Positions 12,122 to 26,111 of a DNA stretch of 64,000 nucleotides are shown here, piece after piece. The notes beneath the pieces were generated by a model, which searched no databases, was not told where the DNA came from, and was given only the letters and a program-made list of their open reading frames with translations. Source of the stretch: Epiperipatus broadwayi (Eukaryota; Onychophora; Udeonychophora; Euonychophora; Peripatidae). The stretch is from the NCBI GenBank assembly GCA_028023455.1, contig JAQFVV010006700.1, forward strand, positions 372,001-436,000. Direction: 5' to 3'. The position numbers were made by a program, and so were the translations under genes. Position 1 is the stretch's first letter; every line of letters begins with the position of its first letter.

Positions 12122-12241
12122 TCCAGTACCTGCAGGACCCAGACAGAGTTACATCCGAAGATCAAGCTCCCAAGCACCTGGCTGACGGTCTGCCCTTATG
12201 CCATTTGACTGAAGATGTGAAAGAGAACTATGCATTATAAA

Positions 12242-14149
12242 TGTATAAATTTAATTAAACCTTAGTCTTGGGATTATCATCTAGCAACATATATATATAT
12301 TATGCCTTCTCACTACGTTGTGTAACTACGTACACCTTGAGCCCACCACATTACGCCACAATCTACCCTTTCACCTTATGTGTAATTACGTGTATATGTG
12401 TACTCCACTTCCCCAAAATAAATATAACTTAGTGAAAATTGCCTCACCGGATTCTAGCTCTAATAATTAATGAGATATTCAACTAAATGCTTTACTAGCT
12501 CAGGTTTCTTAAAGTTAACTTAGGTTCTGTTTTAGACTAACTCAAATAACTATTCTATAATTCATGAGATTAGAAGTGGAAATAAGGGTGACTAAGTAGA
12601 TTACTTTGAGATAATATCCCATAGGATACCACCTCAATGGCATAAGAACACTATCTCCCTTATACTACTATTACATATAATAACTACATAGTATTCTTAT
12701 GACTTCTGCAACTTCTAATCACTAAGACTCATTTAACAATTAAAGTATTAATCTTTTATCTATAATAACAATAATAGTAATTATCTAGCTCAAATGAAAT
12801 AATCTCAGGTTCTTAAATTTATTCAAGGTTAAATTAAAATAAAGTAGCAAAATATGATAAGGGATTTTGTGTCATAATTTACTACTCTGAAATTAGATTA
12901 ATAATAAAACAATAATAATAATAATAATCACAATCTTCATTGTTTAATCTAACTAGTACAGCTTTTCTTTTATCGCAAATTTATAACCGTAATAAATTAG
13001 TTAATAATTCAATATCCTCCCTTTTTTTTATCTTTACGTAATAAAATAAATTAGTAAGTGGCAGTGTTTAGATAATCTGATAAATGAAGCAAGTGGCAAC
13101 TAATAGCATATAATTTAGCAAAATATTATGACAATGGATTTATGACCAATAATGCAATGCAATTTTATAATTATTCAATTACAAAAAACATCAATAAATA
13201 TTTAAGATCAAATATACTTCTCTATTTATATTTTGTGCAAAACAATTATATACTTAGTTTAATGATGGTAAACATATCCTGTGAATTCATGCAATGATGT
13301 AGAGAAAACAAAACTCAGACACAAGTTTTAATAAACAAATTTTAGAATTTTATTAACAACAATCAAAATTAAGATAAAACAAACAAATCTATTTACATTT
13401 ATTTACAAGGGATATCCTCCTTTCTTTTAACACTACAATAGTTGAATTATACTTTTTTAGATTTCTTTTATAGTTAATTTAAATTATTATACCTTTTATA
13501 AGTTATTTATTTATTTCTCATTAGGTTTATTATATTACTTATTTTAACTATTTTATGGGTAATACTATTCTTTACCTTCTAATATTAAAGTTACCGTATT
13601 ATAAATTATATATGTGGATAAACATCATTTATAAACATTATAAATTTACAATCAATATGGTTTTTCCTCTTAAAAAAATTACATTTTCTTGTAACTCTAT
13701 ATAAGTCACTCTGCATATTGTTCAAATATTATTACTACTTATAATGTTTGTTCTCTAATGCTCGTAAACTCTAATACATTCATTCCATAAGCCATACTCA
13801 TGTATAATGCCATAACATGAGTTTAATTATCTCCTGTTTCAGTTTCACATGTATTATAATTATCGAATGTTATTATATTCTTTAAATATGCAATACTTAT
13901 ATTTTTAAATATAATCAAACAATAAGAAAACGTTAAATCATTTTTAATATTTTTGTATATTTCTCTTTGGATATATTTTTATAAAATTATAGTTCATTTC
14001 TTAAAAATTAAAATAATTCTCTGACTCCTTCCTTTCTTAGGATATCTGCATCTCTCTTTCAATAATCATAATCTACTCTTTGTTAATACTTAACTATTCT
14101 TATTTCAAATAACAGCATGACATACATTCTAAAAAATATCTATTGTTTC
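12242..14149. other. AT-rich non-coding DNA
   Basis: No gene is seen. The stretch 12301-12450 is richer in C and holds several ACGT words (for example CTACGTTG, CTACGTAC, TTACGTGT). A short AAT microsatellite lies near 12913-12930. The remainder is featureless A/T-rich sequence. Confidence 0.45.
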
Positions 14150-16260
14150 TTTTCAATAGACTTATCAAATAACGATGTAGTTGCAAGAAATACAGATAGA
14201 GATAGCGAAAGATGTATAGGATATTGGGAAGATAGATAGATAACTTATCAAAACATATGCTTCAAAATGTATGGAACAGTGTGAATAGGTCCGACATTCA
14301 TTGTCTAATAACCTAGGCGATAAGCGTGATGTGGCAGCTATTTATTCAGCTTTACCAAACATCTAATAAGATTCACAAGAAAGATAAAAATACCACTGTC
14401 CATGACAACATGTGTAACAGTCGTAGGGCTTTGTTAACTACGCTGATTACCATCTAAAACTACTTATTATTTCATTCCCTGTAGCATCCTAGTTTTTTAA
14501 TACATCCTCTTGGTTTCTGAATCTCCACGTACTACCAAGTCACTACCCAAACTATCTCTCAAGATTTTTACTGTATCCAACATCGATAAAACTAACTACC
14601 TTTTAAAACAATAAACAAAATTCACTAATATAAAAACATTTCCCTATTCCATAAGAACAATTTGTCTTGCTTTATTCCACTGTAGGTTCGACATCTACAT
14701 TTTGTTAAAATACCACTTAACTATCCTAATCGGAAAAATTAACAGAAAATATGACATAACCATCGGTTATATTGAACTATATTAATAACACATAAAATGA
14801 TTATCGTATGCATATTTTTAAAAAATCTAATTACATCTCAAAGTGTTTTAGAGTGTTGGTTTTCAAAATGCATTTTACAATAACTATAACAATAAAACTT
14901 TTGCATTACATTCATTCGATTCACAGCTGATCTAAATAAATAAAACATACATTATATCATTAATAACTATAAAATGTACCAAAATAATCTTTACCTTCCT
15001 ATTAGAGTTCGTAGTAGGTTTCTTTCTCCTCGAGCATCGCAAACATACAAAATTTCCACACACATACAATTTTATTTGAACATTCAAAATCACAACATAT
15101 TATTTTATATAATGTTATATTGCAAATTAATGTATTTGTTTCCCTATCGCTATCTAAAACTTAATGTTTAACTTAGATTAATAAAGAAATTAATTTAAAT
15201 CATAATCACATATTTTTCTGGTGGTAAATCTTGGTTAATCCCATAATATTTATTATTTCTTCTTTTGTCCGAATGTTCTCCTTTCTGATTATTAAAGTTT
15301 TAAATAAATTAGTTCATTTAGTAAACTGTTTAGACGATCTTTAATTTCAATGTTTAATTCAAAATTATTAAAAACATTTTATTTAGTTATCCCACGAAGT
15401 TTTTAATGTTCGGGCGAATATTACCTCGGCGCGTTGATGCATCTTTATTTCTAGCAGAACTACAATTATCTAATAATTACAGTACCAATTGCGTTTTTCC
15501 ATGGATCCAATATTTTATATTTATTTCTCTGTAAAATATTTTTTTCTTCTTTAGGCAAGTATTTTCCTTGGTAATTTCACTTTCATTCATTATTAATTTA
15601 TATACAACATTTTCGATCTTTAACTATTTCTAGAGTATTTGCTCAGGTCATCTTAAAGAAAGCAATTCATAAAAATTCTTTTTGTCCATTTATTCTTATA
15701 CAAATAATATTTATTTTTATTTTTCATTATATTCATTAACTTTGTGCACAATGTCCTTTCATTAATTTTATACGCACGAAAGCAGTTTTCATAGTAATAC
15801 GCTATACAAACTATATCAACGAACGACATTAATATTTTTTGAATATTATAAAATTTATAACTTGGTTTTCAGAATCCATCCATTTTTTATTGAAAATTCA
15901 GATTATATTTTGATAGAATCCACTGGCAGGTTACTGTGGAGTTAGTGAAACATTATTATGAGAACTTTTTCAAAAATTTATTCTTAGATTCTCTTCGGAA
16001 GATTTTAAATTGTAATTTAGTTTCTTTCAAAGATATTTATTAAAGTTATAATAAAATTGACTAATAAATTGAAGAAAGAAAGAAATTTTAAAGAGCTTAA
16101 AATTTTACCTCTGCTCTGGAGTCAACACATTTTTGTTCTCCTCGTTTATACAATTAATTGGCGTGATTTTTGTTGTCTGCCAAGATCTATCTTTTTATTG
16201 GTCACTCCCTACTTTGGTTTGTAAACAATTTCTAAAGTTTTAAAATCGTGACGTAATAGA
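14150..16260. other. Segment that has kept its CpG dinucleotides
   Basis: CpG is frequent here (several tens of sites by eye, including CTCGGCGCG near 15425 and TTCGGGCG near 15410), although overall composition is still AT-rich. Most of the window is nearly CpG-free. In animals with mosaic methylation, such a patch can be unmethylated regulatory DNA or a young insertion. I found no open frame, promoter architecture or terminal repeats that would decide between them. The 65-codon frame at 14974-15171 has no motif. Confidence 0.45.
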
Positions 16261-17785
16261 CTTAAATATTAACCTATTATTATTTTTAAATTAATTATTA
16301 TCTATTACAATTTAATTACTTTTAAAATAATTTTGAAACAATAATTAATAAAGATGTATAATCTTATTTTTTATTATAATGTGTGACAATTCCATCCAGT
16401 TCTATAATATACTATTTAAATATTTTAATTATTAGTATTAATTTAAACTAGTGCTTATACATAGAATATTCCAGACAGTCATGTAGACATTTCCGGTGTT
16501 TAGTCTATTTTTATCTGTCTTAATAAATTTGCTACTTATATTATTTAAAATGATTATATAAAATTTTGAAAAATAATTTAGAAAAATATAGGACTAGATG
16601 CAATCCTCACCATCACAATACTTATTATTAAATATATTACATTAACCCTTTATTGCCTAACCATAGTTTATAATTTTAAATACTATATAATATTAATTTT
16701 AAAATTTTTTAGTAATTGACCATTTATAACCATCATTGACCTATAGAAAAGGGCACAATATATATATATTGTAACCCTCTCCCAATATCTCACCTGCCTT
16801 TTCTAACAACAAATACCTGGGGGCACCAATTCTATTGATCATAAAATAAACTACTAATCTGATCTCACTTTAAAATCATTAATGAGGCTCTTAAAATGCC
16901 CTTCTATCTTAGCTTAGCTCAGTTGGGGCTTCAGAAGTCTATAGCGTGTAAAATGTATATTAGACATGGGAGGAAACATTATGATTAATAGGAACAAAGA
17001 ATCTATTAGTTCTGAAATAAGTAAATTATTGGAATTGGTAAAGTTCTACCATTTAAATTGACAAGTTATAGTCTATACCTCACCTCCTCCCATCATCCAC
17101 ATGCACTGAACAACCTCTACTGTATGATAAAATTAAATTAGTAAAGTAAAAATGTAATGTTTATTAACTATACTGTATAGCAAGTTGGAACTAAATATAA
17201 AATAAAACATAACATTACTTAATTTTTAATGGTACAGTAATTTAAACTTAGTAACTGAATTAATGTCTAATCTAAATTAATAAGTGAATATCTCAGGGGA
17301 TTAATTTATTGCATGGCTTAATTTTAAATCTATATTTTCCAACAATTACTAATTACTATTATAAGTGTAATAATACAAATGAAGCAATATCCTAAAAAAA
17401 TAATGGTAGTTAGATAATGAAAGAAATAGGGCGCATTTTGATTTCAATTCATCATCTAAATAATAAAATTTTCAGAGAATCATTAAATAATCAAACATTT
17501 CATACAGTGCCTGGATCAAGGAAAGCAACATCACCAGATCTGAACATGTTCATCATTAAATTATGGAATAGTGCAATCATATCATATTAGATATGTAAAT
17601 ATGTGTGCATGTGTGGAAATATGGAATACGAATGCATGTCAAAGAAGAATTCTGAACACAACTTTAAATAAATAAAAACATTTATTTACAAGATAATTTT
17701 GACAAACATTTGGTTTTATAATTTACGTATATACATGTTTCGGATGTTTCTAACATAAGAGCAAACAACATAAAGATAACTTTCT
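16261..17785. other. AT-rich non-coding DNA
   Basis: No gene, RNA or clear repeat is seen. A TA-rich dyad (ACAATATATATATATTGT) lies at about 16756-16773. Confidence 0.5.
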
Positions 17786-17789
17786 ATAT

Positions 17790-18150
17790 TTTATTTTAAC
17801 ATATGCCCACTATCAGTGCATTCTGATGGACTTATTAAAAAAACATTATAATCCCAGTACTAAAATATTAACACAAAACTAAACTTCCTGATATTTTACT
17901 TGCAGAATTTGCTCAAGCTATCAGTCGTTTTCTGATAAACATATGACACAGAAAAATTATAATACTACGCTAAGATAATTAAATATAAAATTATTCTATA
18001 TTTGGTATTTTATTTTCAATACACTCAAGCTATCCATCACTTCTGATATGCTCATGAAAAATGATACTCTATTAAACACTGGCATTAAATTTATAATAAA
18101 AACTAAAGTTCTTGGCATTTTACTTCAAATTCCCATCAAATAAAATGAGA
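17790..18150. repeat. Degenerate minisatellite, about four units of 102-112 bp
   Basis: Related stretches recur with anchor words CTATCAGTG (17810), CTATCAGTC (17918), CTATCCATC (18030) and CCCATCA (18132). Each is followed by a TCTGAT-type word except the last. Between anchors there is a shared order: a TTATAAT-type word, AAAACTAAA, then TGATATTTTACTT or TGGCATTTTACTT. Divergence is high, so the array is old. Confidence 0.45.
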
Positions 18151-21100
18151 AGGGTTTAGTTACACATTAATGATGGATTTCTCCATACCTTCCAAATTAA
18201 TAATTTATGCATGTGTCTGAATTATGCTATCTGTCATAAAATACTTAATATAACTAAATCCAATCAGTTTACTTATGAAATTGGGATAAATATCATAATA
18301 CGGATGATGATCATGGCCAACCAAGCTTTAATACTAATTCTGCTTCAGCTGTTCTGTGAGAAAAAATCAATTCTACCTTTATTTTTATTTTTTATCAGCA
18401 AATTATCTCACTCTTGGCTATGAATAAATGATGGAAAACATTCCATAGAGCACATGAGGGATAAAAGACTTTCATAACTCTAATCATTTAAATAACAATA
18501 CACAGCAGCTCCCAAGGTTAACTTCTGAGACTTAAAACAAACTGGTATGGACATGGTCTCATCACCAAAATAAGGGAAATATACTACTTGGCTTCTCATA
18601 CTATAATTCATAAAATACGACTACTTAATCTGGAGGATATAATCTACTCCTAACAAATACTTCAACAAGCTAAGGGAAAGCTTTCTCAATCTCAGACAAT
18701 ATACTATATAACATAAATAACTTCATTCTGCATAGCCACTAAATACATTTCAATCTAAGCATAATAAAGAAATAATAAATTCACACTTAAATAGATCTCT
18801 AATCTTTTTACTTCTCTTGGCACATTTTCATTGTTTGAAACTGATGGGCATTCAATTATTTTTACCTTCAATTTAAACATTATTATAGCTGGATTCAATA
18901 ATAGACACGTATATATAAGCATAATAATACACAAACAATTTCAAATCCTAGTAGATAAAGAACTGTAATGATATCAATTAATAAACTGTAAAGGTAATAA
19001 TAAGTAAATCTCTCATTTCTGACAAGTATAATATTTTAACTTGGAAATATACTAATTATTATTAAATAAGCAAGACAAAATAATTTCTAGCAAGCAAAGA
19101 CAAAATAATTTTTTTTAGTGCATTTTGCATTAGCACAAAATTGAACTAAAAGTTTGGTTTAGGATAAACAACAAATCTTTAAATTCTGAGTTAAATAATT
19201 ATTATGAGATAAAATTTATAACTTCTTGAAAACACAGTGATAAACAATAAATTGTATATAATGAGCTCTTTTCAAAAACAAGCTGTTCATCCCTTAACAG
19301 CGAATGGATATTTCTATTGCTGACATGTGCATATAAAAATACAAGCACACAATAAAACTAATAAAATAATACTAATTACCTAGTATAATATTTTTCCATA
19401 TTATACTTTGTGAGACATTCTTGGTGAGAAACAAAAATAATAATAATAATAAAATCATAATACAATTTTTTTTAAATCTATCTAGCTATTAAATGCTAAC
19501 AAAATAATAATCATTGAAGCTTTTCTTTTTTTGGTTGAAACGAAAGTTATTTCTAGACTGTAAATGACATCTCTTGGTCATGTACTAAATAATGATACTA
19601 ATTGGTATACATATAAATATTAATAAACACACAAAAAATTCCTGCAGGGAGATAATATTAATTTGGATCCAATTTAGCAGCATTCAGAGTTTTAGCAATA
19701 GCTAATGAAACCACTGGCAATATTACATATGAAAATTCTTCATTATAGCAATAAACATTTATTAGGCATAAGTAGAGCAATAATTTATTATTTAATTCAT
19801 TAGATATATCTAAGCCTTCGTTCTGAATTTTCAAAGGCCATTCATCAAGCAAGTCACGACTAAGTTTATAGAATCATTTAAATTCACATAAGTCTGTTGA
19901 TAACATTTTTTTAAAAAAAAATTAAATGCAAATGAGAATAATAAAATGAAAGAAATTTGCCTCCAATTTTTATACTCTTCTATCCATTTATTCATCAGAA
20001 TATTTAGAGATAAGTTAATAAATAATCCATTAAACTATACGTTACGCATTTGTTCCTTATTTTAGATACAAATGGTTAGGTGAATGTATTAACAATAATA
20101 ATAAAGCAGGTTAGAATAAATTATCCACACACATCTTTCTGTTTAAACTTCATTCCTTTATAGTTAGCAAAAAATACTAATAAAGAGTCTCTGACATGTC
20201 CAATGAACAAGTTCAACAAAAATTTCCCAAAATAAAATTCATCCATTCCAATTACTTCTTTAATATTAGAATTAAGATTTAAATAAAATAGTTTTGAAAT
20301 ATAAACATGCATTTCCATTACTTCTTTAATATTAGAAATTAAACTTAAATGGTTTATAATATAGGCACACATATGCATTTCAAATGATGACTTTAGAATT
20401 TAAACTAGTTAATTAAAAAGTAAGGGATGTACCTTGTTACTGTCATTTTACGTTTTCATGTTCCAGAAAATTAATAATGATTTTTCACTTTCAAACATGG
20501 GTCATGAAAGAATCAGCTTGTAAAACAAAATTGTACTAATAAAAACTTTTATTGGGAGAGAAATGAGGAAATCAGAAAGCAATGTGAAGTTCAGTGAAGT
20601 TAAATAAATTCCCCCTTTTGTAAAAAGGTTTTTCCTTTTTTATATATCCCAGACCATTACCCAAGCATCTGTTCTTCCAATAATCCAAGGTTATTTGAAA
20701 GTTCAAAGGTCTCTAGAAATAAATTGCTCCACCCATTGGACTTAAATTTAATTAGCAAAAAAAATATGCAAGAAACTTTTTTGTCTTGAAAAAGAACGAA
20801 AAAAAATCATTTTGTCTTTTAAAAAAAAAATTAAACTGAACTAATAATAAAATGTTCTGTATTTCCAAAGTAACAAAATAAAACTAATGATAATTATTTT
20901 AGCAAATAAAATATTTAATAGTATAATTGTTGTTTAACAATCCACTGGTCAAGTGATCCATTAATTCACTTGAAATGTATCTAAGCTGGTTATTCAAGCT
21001 ATTGGTTGTGAAAGTAAATATTTTGCTGTAAGACATGATATTTGGTGGTTTAATGAAATATATGAATAGAAAATGAAGTTGAAGGATGACACAAGCATAC

Positions 21101-22509
21101 ATGAACATTCACAAATACTATGTCACAAGTACTAAACTGATCTGACTGAAATGAGAGTTTCTATGATGATGAGTCAAACATATTGTACTGTTTACACTAT
21201 GGATTAAAATATTACTAATAAACCAGAGAATTATCTAAACAAATATCAATACTGTTCTGCTGACAAATAAAACAAACTTGGATCAACTTAAACTAAACTG
21301 AGAACTTCTGTGACAAGCCCCCCCCCTTCCTATCATTAATTGCTCACTAAAGAAAAATATTATATCTCAAAACCTTCAAATTATATCTATAAGTGCTTTT
21401 AAACATATTTTTAGGTCATTAATAAAAAAAAATTTAATTTGAGGTTATTTCTTTTTTTTTTAGTAAAACGCTATAAGCTGTTATTGAAACAGTGCTACAT
21501 AATTACAATCAATATTTCTGGTGCCAGTCCAGAAGGTTACAATATATAGAAAATTATATGGACTTAATTGGGTTTGTATGTTATTAAACAATTGTCTTAA
21601 ATACTAAAATACACATTCCAGCCAACTATGACTAAATATGATCTATATATTAACCCACACACAAGTATCATTAATTTTATAGTGGTAAGATTCATTAACT
21701 TTAATTTACTAAGGGCTATATATTCAGAATGGGTGGACAATTAGTTTAGGCTGTGTTTAATTTCAGCGGCAATCCTTTCTATGGATACATATACTTTTTC
21801 AGTTTTAACAATGTTTATTGATGGTAGTGTTTACACATATATATTTGCTTTGATACTAATCTTTAATAATAATAACATATTCAAAATACCTGGATTACAA
21901 ATAAACTACTTTGTTATTACCATCATTACTTTTTATGAGTGTTTATCCTCCGTATGACTGACTCTAGAGGTTATTTACAATCTTATTATTGGGAAATTTA
22001 TCACTTCAGAGGCCGCTCAGTTATATATATATAAGTTTAAGGCACTTTCACATAAATAATTATTTATTTTATATACTATAAAATATCTGCTCACCATCTT
22101 TTTACATGATTATATATTATGCAGATTAGCATAATTAATCCTTGTTACAATGGAGAGTCGAGAGCACAACTCTGAATAATAATCGTATTTTTTTTAATCT
22201 TTTTTTTTCTTTAAATTTCTTGCTTAATAGTAATTTTTGGCATCTTCTTGACTCAGCCCATCCCAAGAGAGTTGGAGAATCAAGAAGAAGCATAAACAAT
22301 ATTTATAATTTAAATTTTGATTCTCTCCATCTTTCAAGGTAAAGAGTTAACGCAAATAATAACTAAATGTTTAATATTAAATTTAACAACTAAACCAGCA
22401 AACTGGATTTATAATTGTAATAAAGAAAATATATATATATAGATTATATAGGTTAAGATCAAGTAATATTGTCTTAATTAGGTTAAGTTACAGTTATTCA
22501 TTAAACAAA
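18151..22509. other. AT-rich non-coding DNA
   Basis: Nothing assignable is seen in this stretch. Short open frames (18211-18423, 19658-19852, 20121-20378, 20899-21108, 22142-22342) lack motifs and are of chance length. The 20121-20378 frame contains a local duplication of a TTCCATTACTTCTTTAAT-type word (about 20246 and 20313). A run of C lies at 21317-21326. Confidence 0.45.
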
Positions 22510-22700
22510 TATAACTTTTACTGGCATTCTGGAGAGCTTCTCTCGAGGTTGATGAGTGACTTCAGCACTTGATGCAGCATAAGGTGGGCAATGAGGACAA
22601 TTTTTTTTTACATTCTTTTGCTTGTGGAACAGCTTGGGATGCCCACCTCTCCACTATGATGACCCAGAGAATCTGACACTGATCTACTCATGCATTTTAG
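22510..22700 (-). other. G+C-elevated island, possible mobile-element scrap
   Basis: Composition rises sharply. On the minus strand one frame reads a Cys-rich piece (CPHCPPYAASSAEVTHQPRE). It loosely recalls the Cys/His knuckle at the end of some LINE proteins, but the spacing does not match a standard knuckle. I cannot assign it. Confidence 0.2.
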
Positions 22701-23974
22701 TAGGTACTGTGCACATTGTTTTTATATTGAGTTAATGTGAAATGAAAGCTCTTTCTTCTCGAGTTAATATGCTCTACTCCAAGGTATCACTAATACTTCA
22801 ATGAACAGTTCTCTCTTGAAATTTTAATAGAATAGCAAATTTTATTAATTAATAATAATCATAATACCAAACAATGCATCTCTCTTCTTATATACTTGTG
22901 CTTTTTGCCTGTGGTGGTTTTTTAAAATGGATGGTAGATTTAGATTTAAGTGCCTTCCATTAGCGTATACATTTTTACATACTTCCCTGTTGCCAATTTG
23001 ATTTCTTGTACATTGCTTCTTATTCCTTCTCAACAATGTACTTACCATGTACAGGATGTGCATGTGTCAAACTGCAACTATTCTGATTATGCCAGGGGGA
23101 TACAGCACTTTTTTTAATGTATTACGACCACTCTCCCATTGTTTATCCCTTTTAATATTTCTCTGCTTTTAGTAATTTTACTAACATTTCAATTTAGCCA
23201 AATTTTAGCATGAAAATTATTTTCTTTTTACTTAAGATTGTTTGGCCTTATTAAAGACTAAACTTATAACAATTTCTATCCCACAATTGCACACGCACAT
23301 GTGCTTATTTCTAATGTATGTGGGTTTATTTATTAAATAAATCATTTATACACTGGGAGATAGGTTTAAACTTAACTAACTTGAAACAAGCATATCTACT
23401 GGTAGACATGCACCGCCTCAATACACTCGCATTATGAGAATTGCTCATGTTAGAGAAGATAATTGTAACTGAGGGTAATGAGGACTATGGAGTAACTCAA
23501 CGAACTCCACCACTGAAAGAACCAAAATGGATCTAGGGACTATACAGGCCACATCAGCCTTATTATAATTTATGTATGCCTCATTGGCATTCGCAAGTAA
23601 TATGTATAAACTAAATATATTAAGCTTATTAGTAAATCTTTAATATTAGTAACTTGTGCCTATTAAAGTCAGTATTTAGTCATAAAACTTTGTTTGCTAA
23701 TTGCTTTTATTTCTGTTGTTCTGACCACCATACTTTGATTGTAGTATTCATAGTGGCTGTACACAGCAGAAGTTGGCACAGTCTTGACAGAATAGAAATT
23801 AACTTGTAATTTTATATCGTAATATAATTTATTGTGTAGTCAGGAATTGTGAGGGGAATTTTTTTTTTACTTACTAGTTTTTCAGATTAAGAGTTAAGAT
23901 GATGACTGCTGTGCCACAAATGACAATAAACCAGTTTAATGTTTATAGTCCTGTTTGCTTAGCCAATTTATCTC
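22701..23974. other. AT-rich non-coding DNA with a small G+C-elevated patch
   Basis: No gene is seen. The patch 23380-23560 is richer in G and C and has no open frame. Confidence 0.4.
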
Positions 23975-24330
23975 AAACAGATTGAGAAACTTTTTTTATT
24001 AATGGAACTATCAGTGGCCCCATTAAAATTGTTATATTGTTATGTTGTGCTGAGAAACAGATGAGAGAAAGCACAAATAGGTTATGTAATTATGAAGAAA
24101 CAAAGAAATTGGCATACAAAATAGTTGAAATACTAAATAATTATTTTAGTCCAAAGCCCTCTAAGCATGTAGCTTGGCTACATTTTAGAAATATATGGCA
24201 AAATAAAGGGGAAAGTATTTGAGACTATGATCAATCATTTAGAGAACTAGCTAAGAGTTGTAGTTATGGTGATGCATTAGAAGATGCTCTACTGGAACAT
24301 TTACATTGGGGAATGGTGACATATATAGGC
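23975..24330 (+). pseudogene. Ty3/gypsy-type Gag fragment
   Basis: One plus frame reads across about 115 codons with a single internal stop (TGA at about 24221). It contains the pattern typical of metazoan Ty3/gypsy Gag: YFSPKPSKHV, then HFRN and KGESI, then after the stop SFRELAKSCSYGDALEDALLEHL. In family members this corresponds to the segment with PKPSE, an R..F position, the GES turn, and the LR.L...C.FGD..L...RL helix. An upstream stretch, FFINGTISGPIKIVILL, fits the preceding helices. Protease, reverse transcriptase and LTRs are not seen, so this is an isolated remnant. It probably has no function. Confidence 0.75.
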
Positions 24331-25320
24331 TAAGGTAGACTTATCATACGACAAAACAGGATATCAGTTATATAAGATGCATTTAAAATTGTCTAATTTA
24401 AAAACTAAACACAATTAATATTGAGTAGTTTAGGCATTGTGTATCTCAATTGTGCAAAAGGTATTGACTAGTGTGTTAGTGTTGTTTTTTATATTAAATC
24501 CAATATTCTTTTTTAATATGTAACACACCTACTAATGTTTAAAAAATAAATAAGGAAGCAAAAAATTCCAGGATTAAAATTATTAACCATGTTAGCTGAT
24601 GATGAAGTTTCTGTGAAACTAAAGGCTTTAGTTTTGAAATATTTTGTTTCACTTTTTATTTTTTAAGAATTAGCAATAATTTATATAAATAATCTTAGAT
24701 TCATTTTCAAATATTAGAAAACACAATATTTTATTCTCAGTATTAAATTTTTAAGATACTTGTAAATGATATCATCATTGATAGCTATTAATCCATATAA
24801 ATGAAGTTATGTAACTAAGCTTTCATTTATTCTCCATGTGCTTCTATATCATGCAAGAAGCAAGTGTAATAAAACTGATGGTAAGTAATGGCAGACTTCT
24901 TATTGTAATCAAGTATTATTACTTGTTCGTAGTATCTAAAAAAAATAATCAAATTGTTTTTATTGCTTGGAAGATTATGTAACATTTGAAGACCAGAAAT
25001 TAAGAATTGGGCTATGATTTGTAGACTTTTAGTTCTCAGTTCTCATGTTTGCTATTCTACCACTGCACTAAACCATGCAAATTATCATAATATCTTAGTG
25101 TTCAGTTACTTCAATTGGTTTTCAAACAGAGAACTTTACACATTCCATAACAATAATATATTTTGATACTAACATAATGACTTATCATTGTTTTAGAATT
25201 GAATAAAAAAAGATAGTATTACAATGATGAAAGCCATTAATAAGTAGGGCAAGAAGACTTACAAAAGTTATAATATAAATATATAAATTTATTAAGTGCT
25301 AGTAGATATCTAATAAGAAT
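24331..25320. other. AT-rich non-coding DNA
   Basis: No gene is seen. A small dyad (AGTTTC, TGT, GAAACT) lies at about 24607-24621 next to CTGATGATGA. It does not fold as a hammerhead. Confidence 0.45.
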
Positions 25321-25435
25321 GTACAAAGCTAAAACCTTCTACAGAAGCACCTTAAAAATGCAATCATTATTACAACTGATTGGCTGTCACATAAGCATTT
25401 TTAAGGCACTTCTGTTGAAGGTTTTAGCCTTGTAT
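25321..25435. repeat. Hairpin repeat, arms about 40 bp
   Basis: The left arm at 25321-25361 and the right arm at 25395-25435 are inverted copies with a few mismatches (for example CTAAAACCTTCTACAGAAG against the complement of CTTCTGTTGAAGGTTTTAG). The loop is about 33 bp. This is the form of a short MITE or a stem-loop precursor. No flanking target duplication is clear. Confidence 0.6.
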
Positions 25436-26111
25436 ATATGAACTTTAAGTAATAATAATACAAATGAATGTTTTTCTGTTCAGGTGTTCATAAGAGGTTT
25501 GAGCAGTGGACATGGTAATTGAAACTACCATCCATGGACTTTGAACTTCAGTCTGTCACATTACCATTGCATTTAACAATGCAGGCTTGTTTTAGAAAAT
25601 ATACTATTGCAAATATTGTTTAATGTTTCTGTTTAATGCAGTGGTCATGGATTCAAGAGCTAAAAATTTATGAACCAAAGGTTCAACTTACCATATTTGG
25701 TGATTGAAGATCATATGACCTATTATGCAATGAACTAATCAAATATTTTTTTTATTCTCTCTTTCCCTTTTAATTTATGAAAAAAAAAAAAAAAAGATTA
25801 TTTATGAGAAAACTTTATTAAAGACTATCAAATATATATATACTCAATTAAAAGTTATCCTAGCATGCTTCTGTGGGCAAGGAACATACAGACATAATAA
25901 TAATTTGAAGTGAATTTTGTCAATACATTTGCTAGACATATGTCCATTTAAATATGAACACGTAAAAAAAATTATTCATTTCAAAATCATTTCTAAGGAA
26001 AGATTTGGAAATATGCTTTGCTAAAAAAAGGTATTTAAATCACAGTTTGATTACTTGAGTTTTCTAAAAAAAACTTAAGAAAGTTTGAAAGACAATAATT
26101 GTCTTTCTTTA
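25436..26111. other. AT-rich non-coding DNA, possible SINE scrap
   Basis: Stretches near 25490-25600 and 25640-25690 (GCAGTGGTCATGGATTCAAG) look like tRNA-derived SINE heads but lack a convincing box B. Not assignable. Confidence 0.3.

Noticed and set aside
11923-12240. Open frames of 84 and 61 codons across the ribozyme repeat
   Set aside because: They are chance frames in the inverted unit. The homologous parts of copies 2 and 3 do not keep them open.
13310-13480. Possible 3' UTR of a reverse-strand gene, from AATAAA-like words
   Set aside because: AATAAA occurs everywhere at this base composition and no coding frame lies upstream on that strand.
20121-20378. 85-codon minus frame with internal repetition
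   Set aside because: The repetition reflects a short DNA duplication (TTCCATTACTTCTTTAAT type). There is no recognisable protein pattern.
24594-24640. CTGATGATGAAG followed by GAAAC looks like a hammerhead core
   Set aside because: No helix II can form between CTGATGA and GAAA (the bases instead make the AGTTTC/GAAACT hairpin), and no helix I strands flank it.
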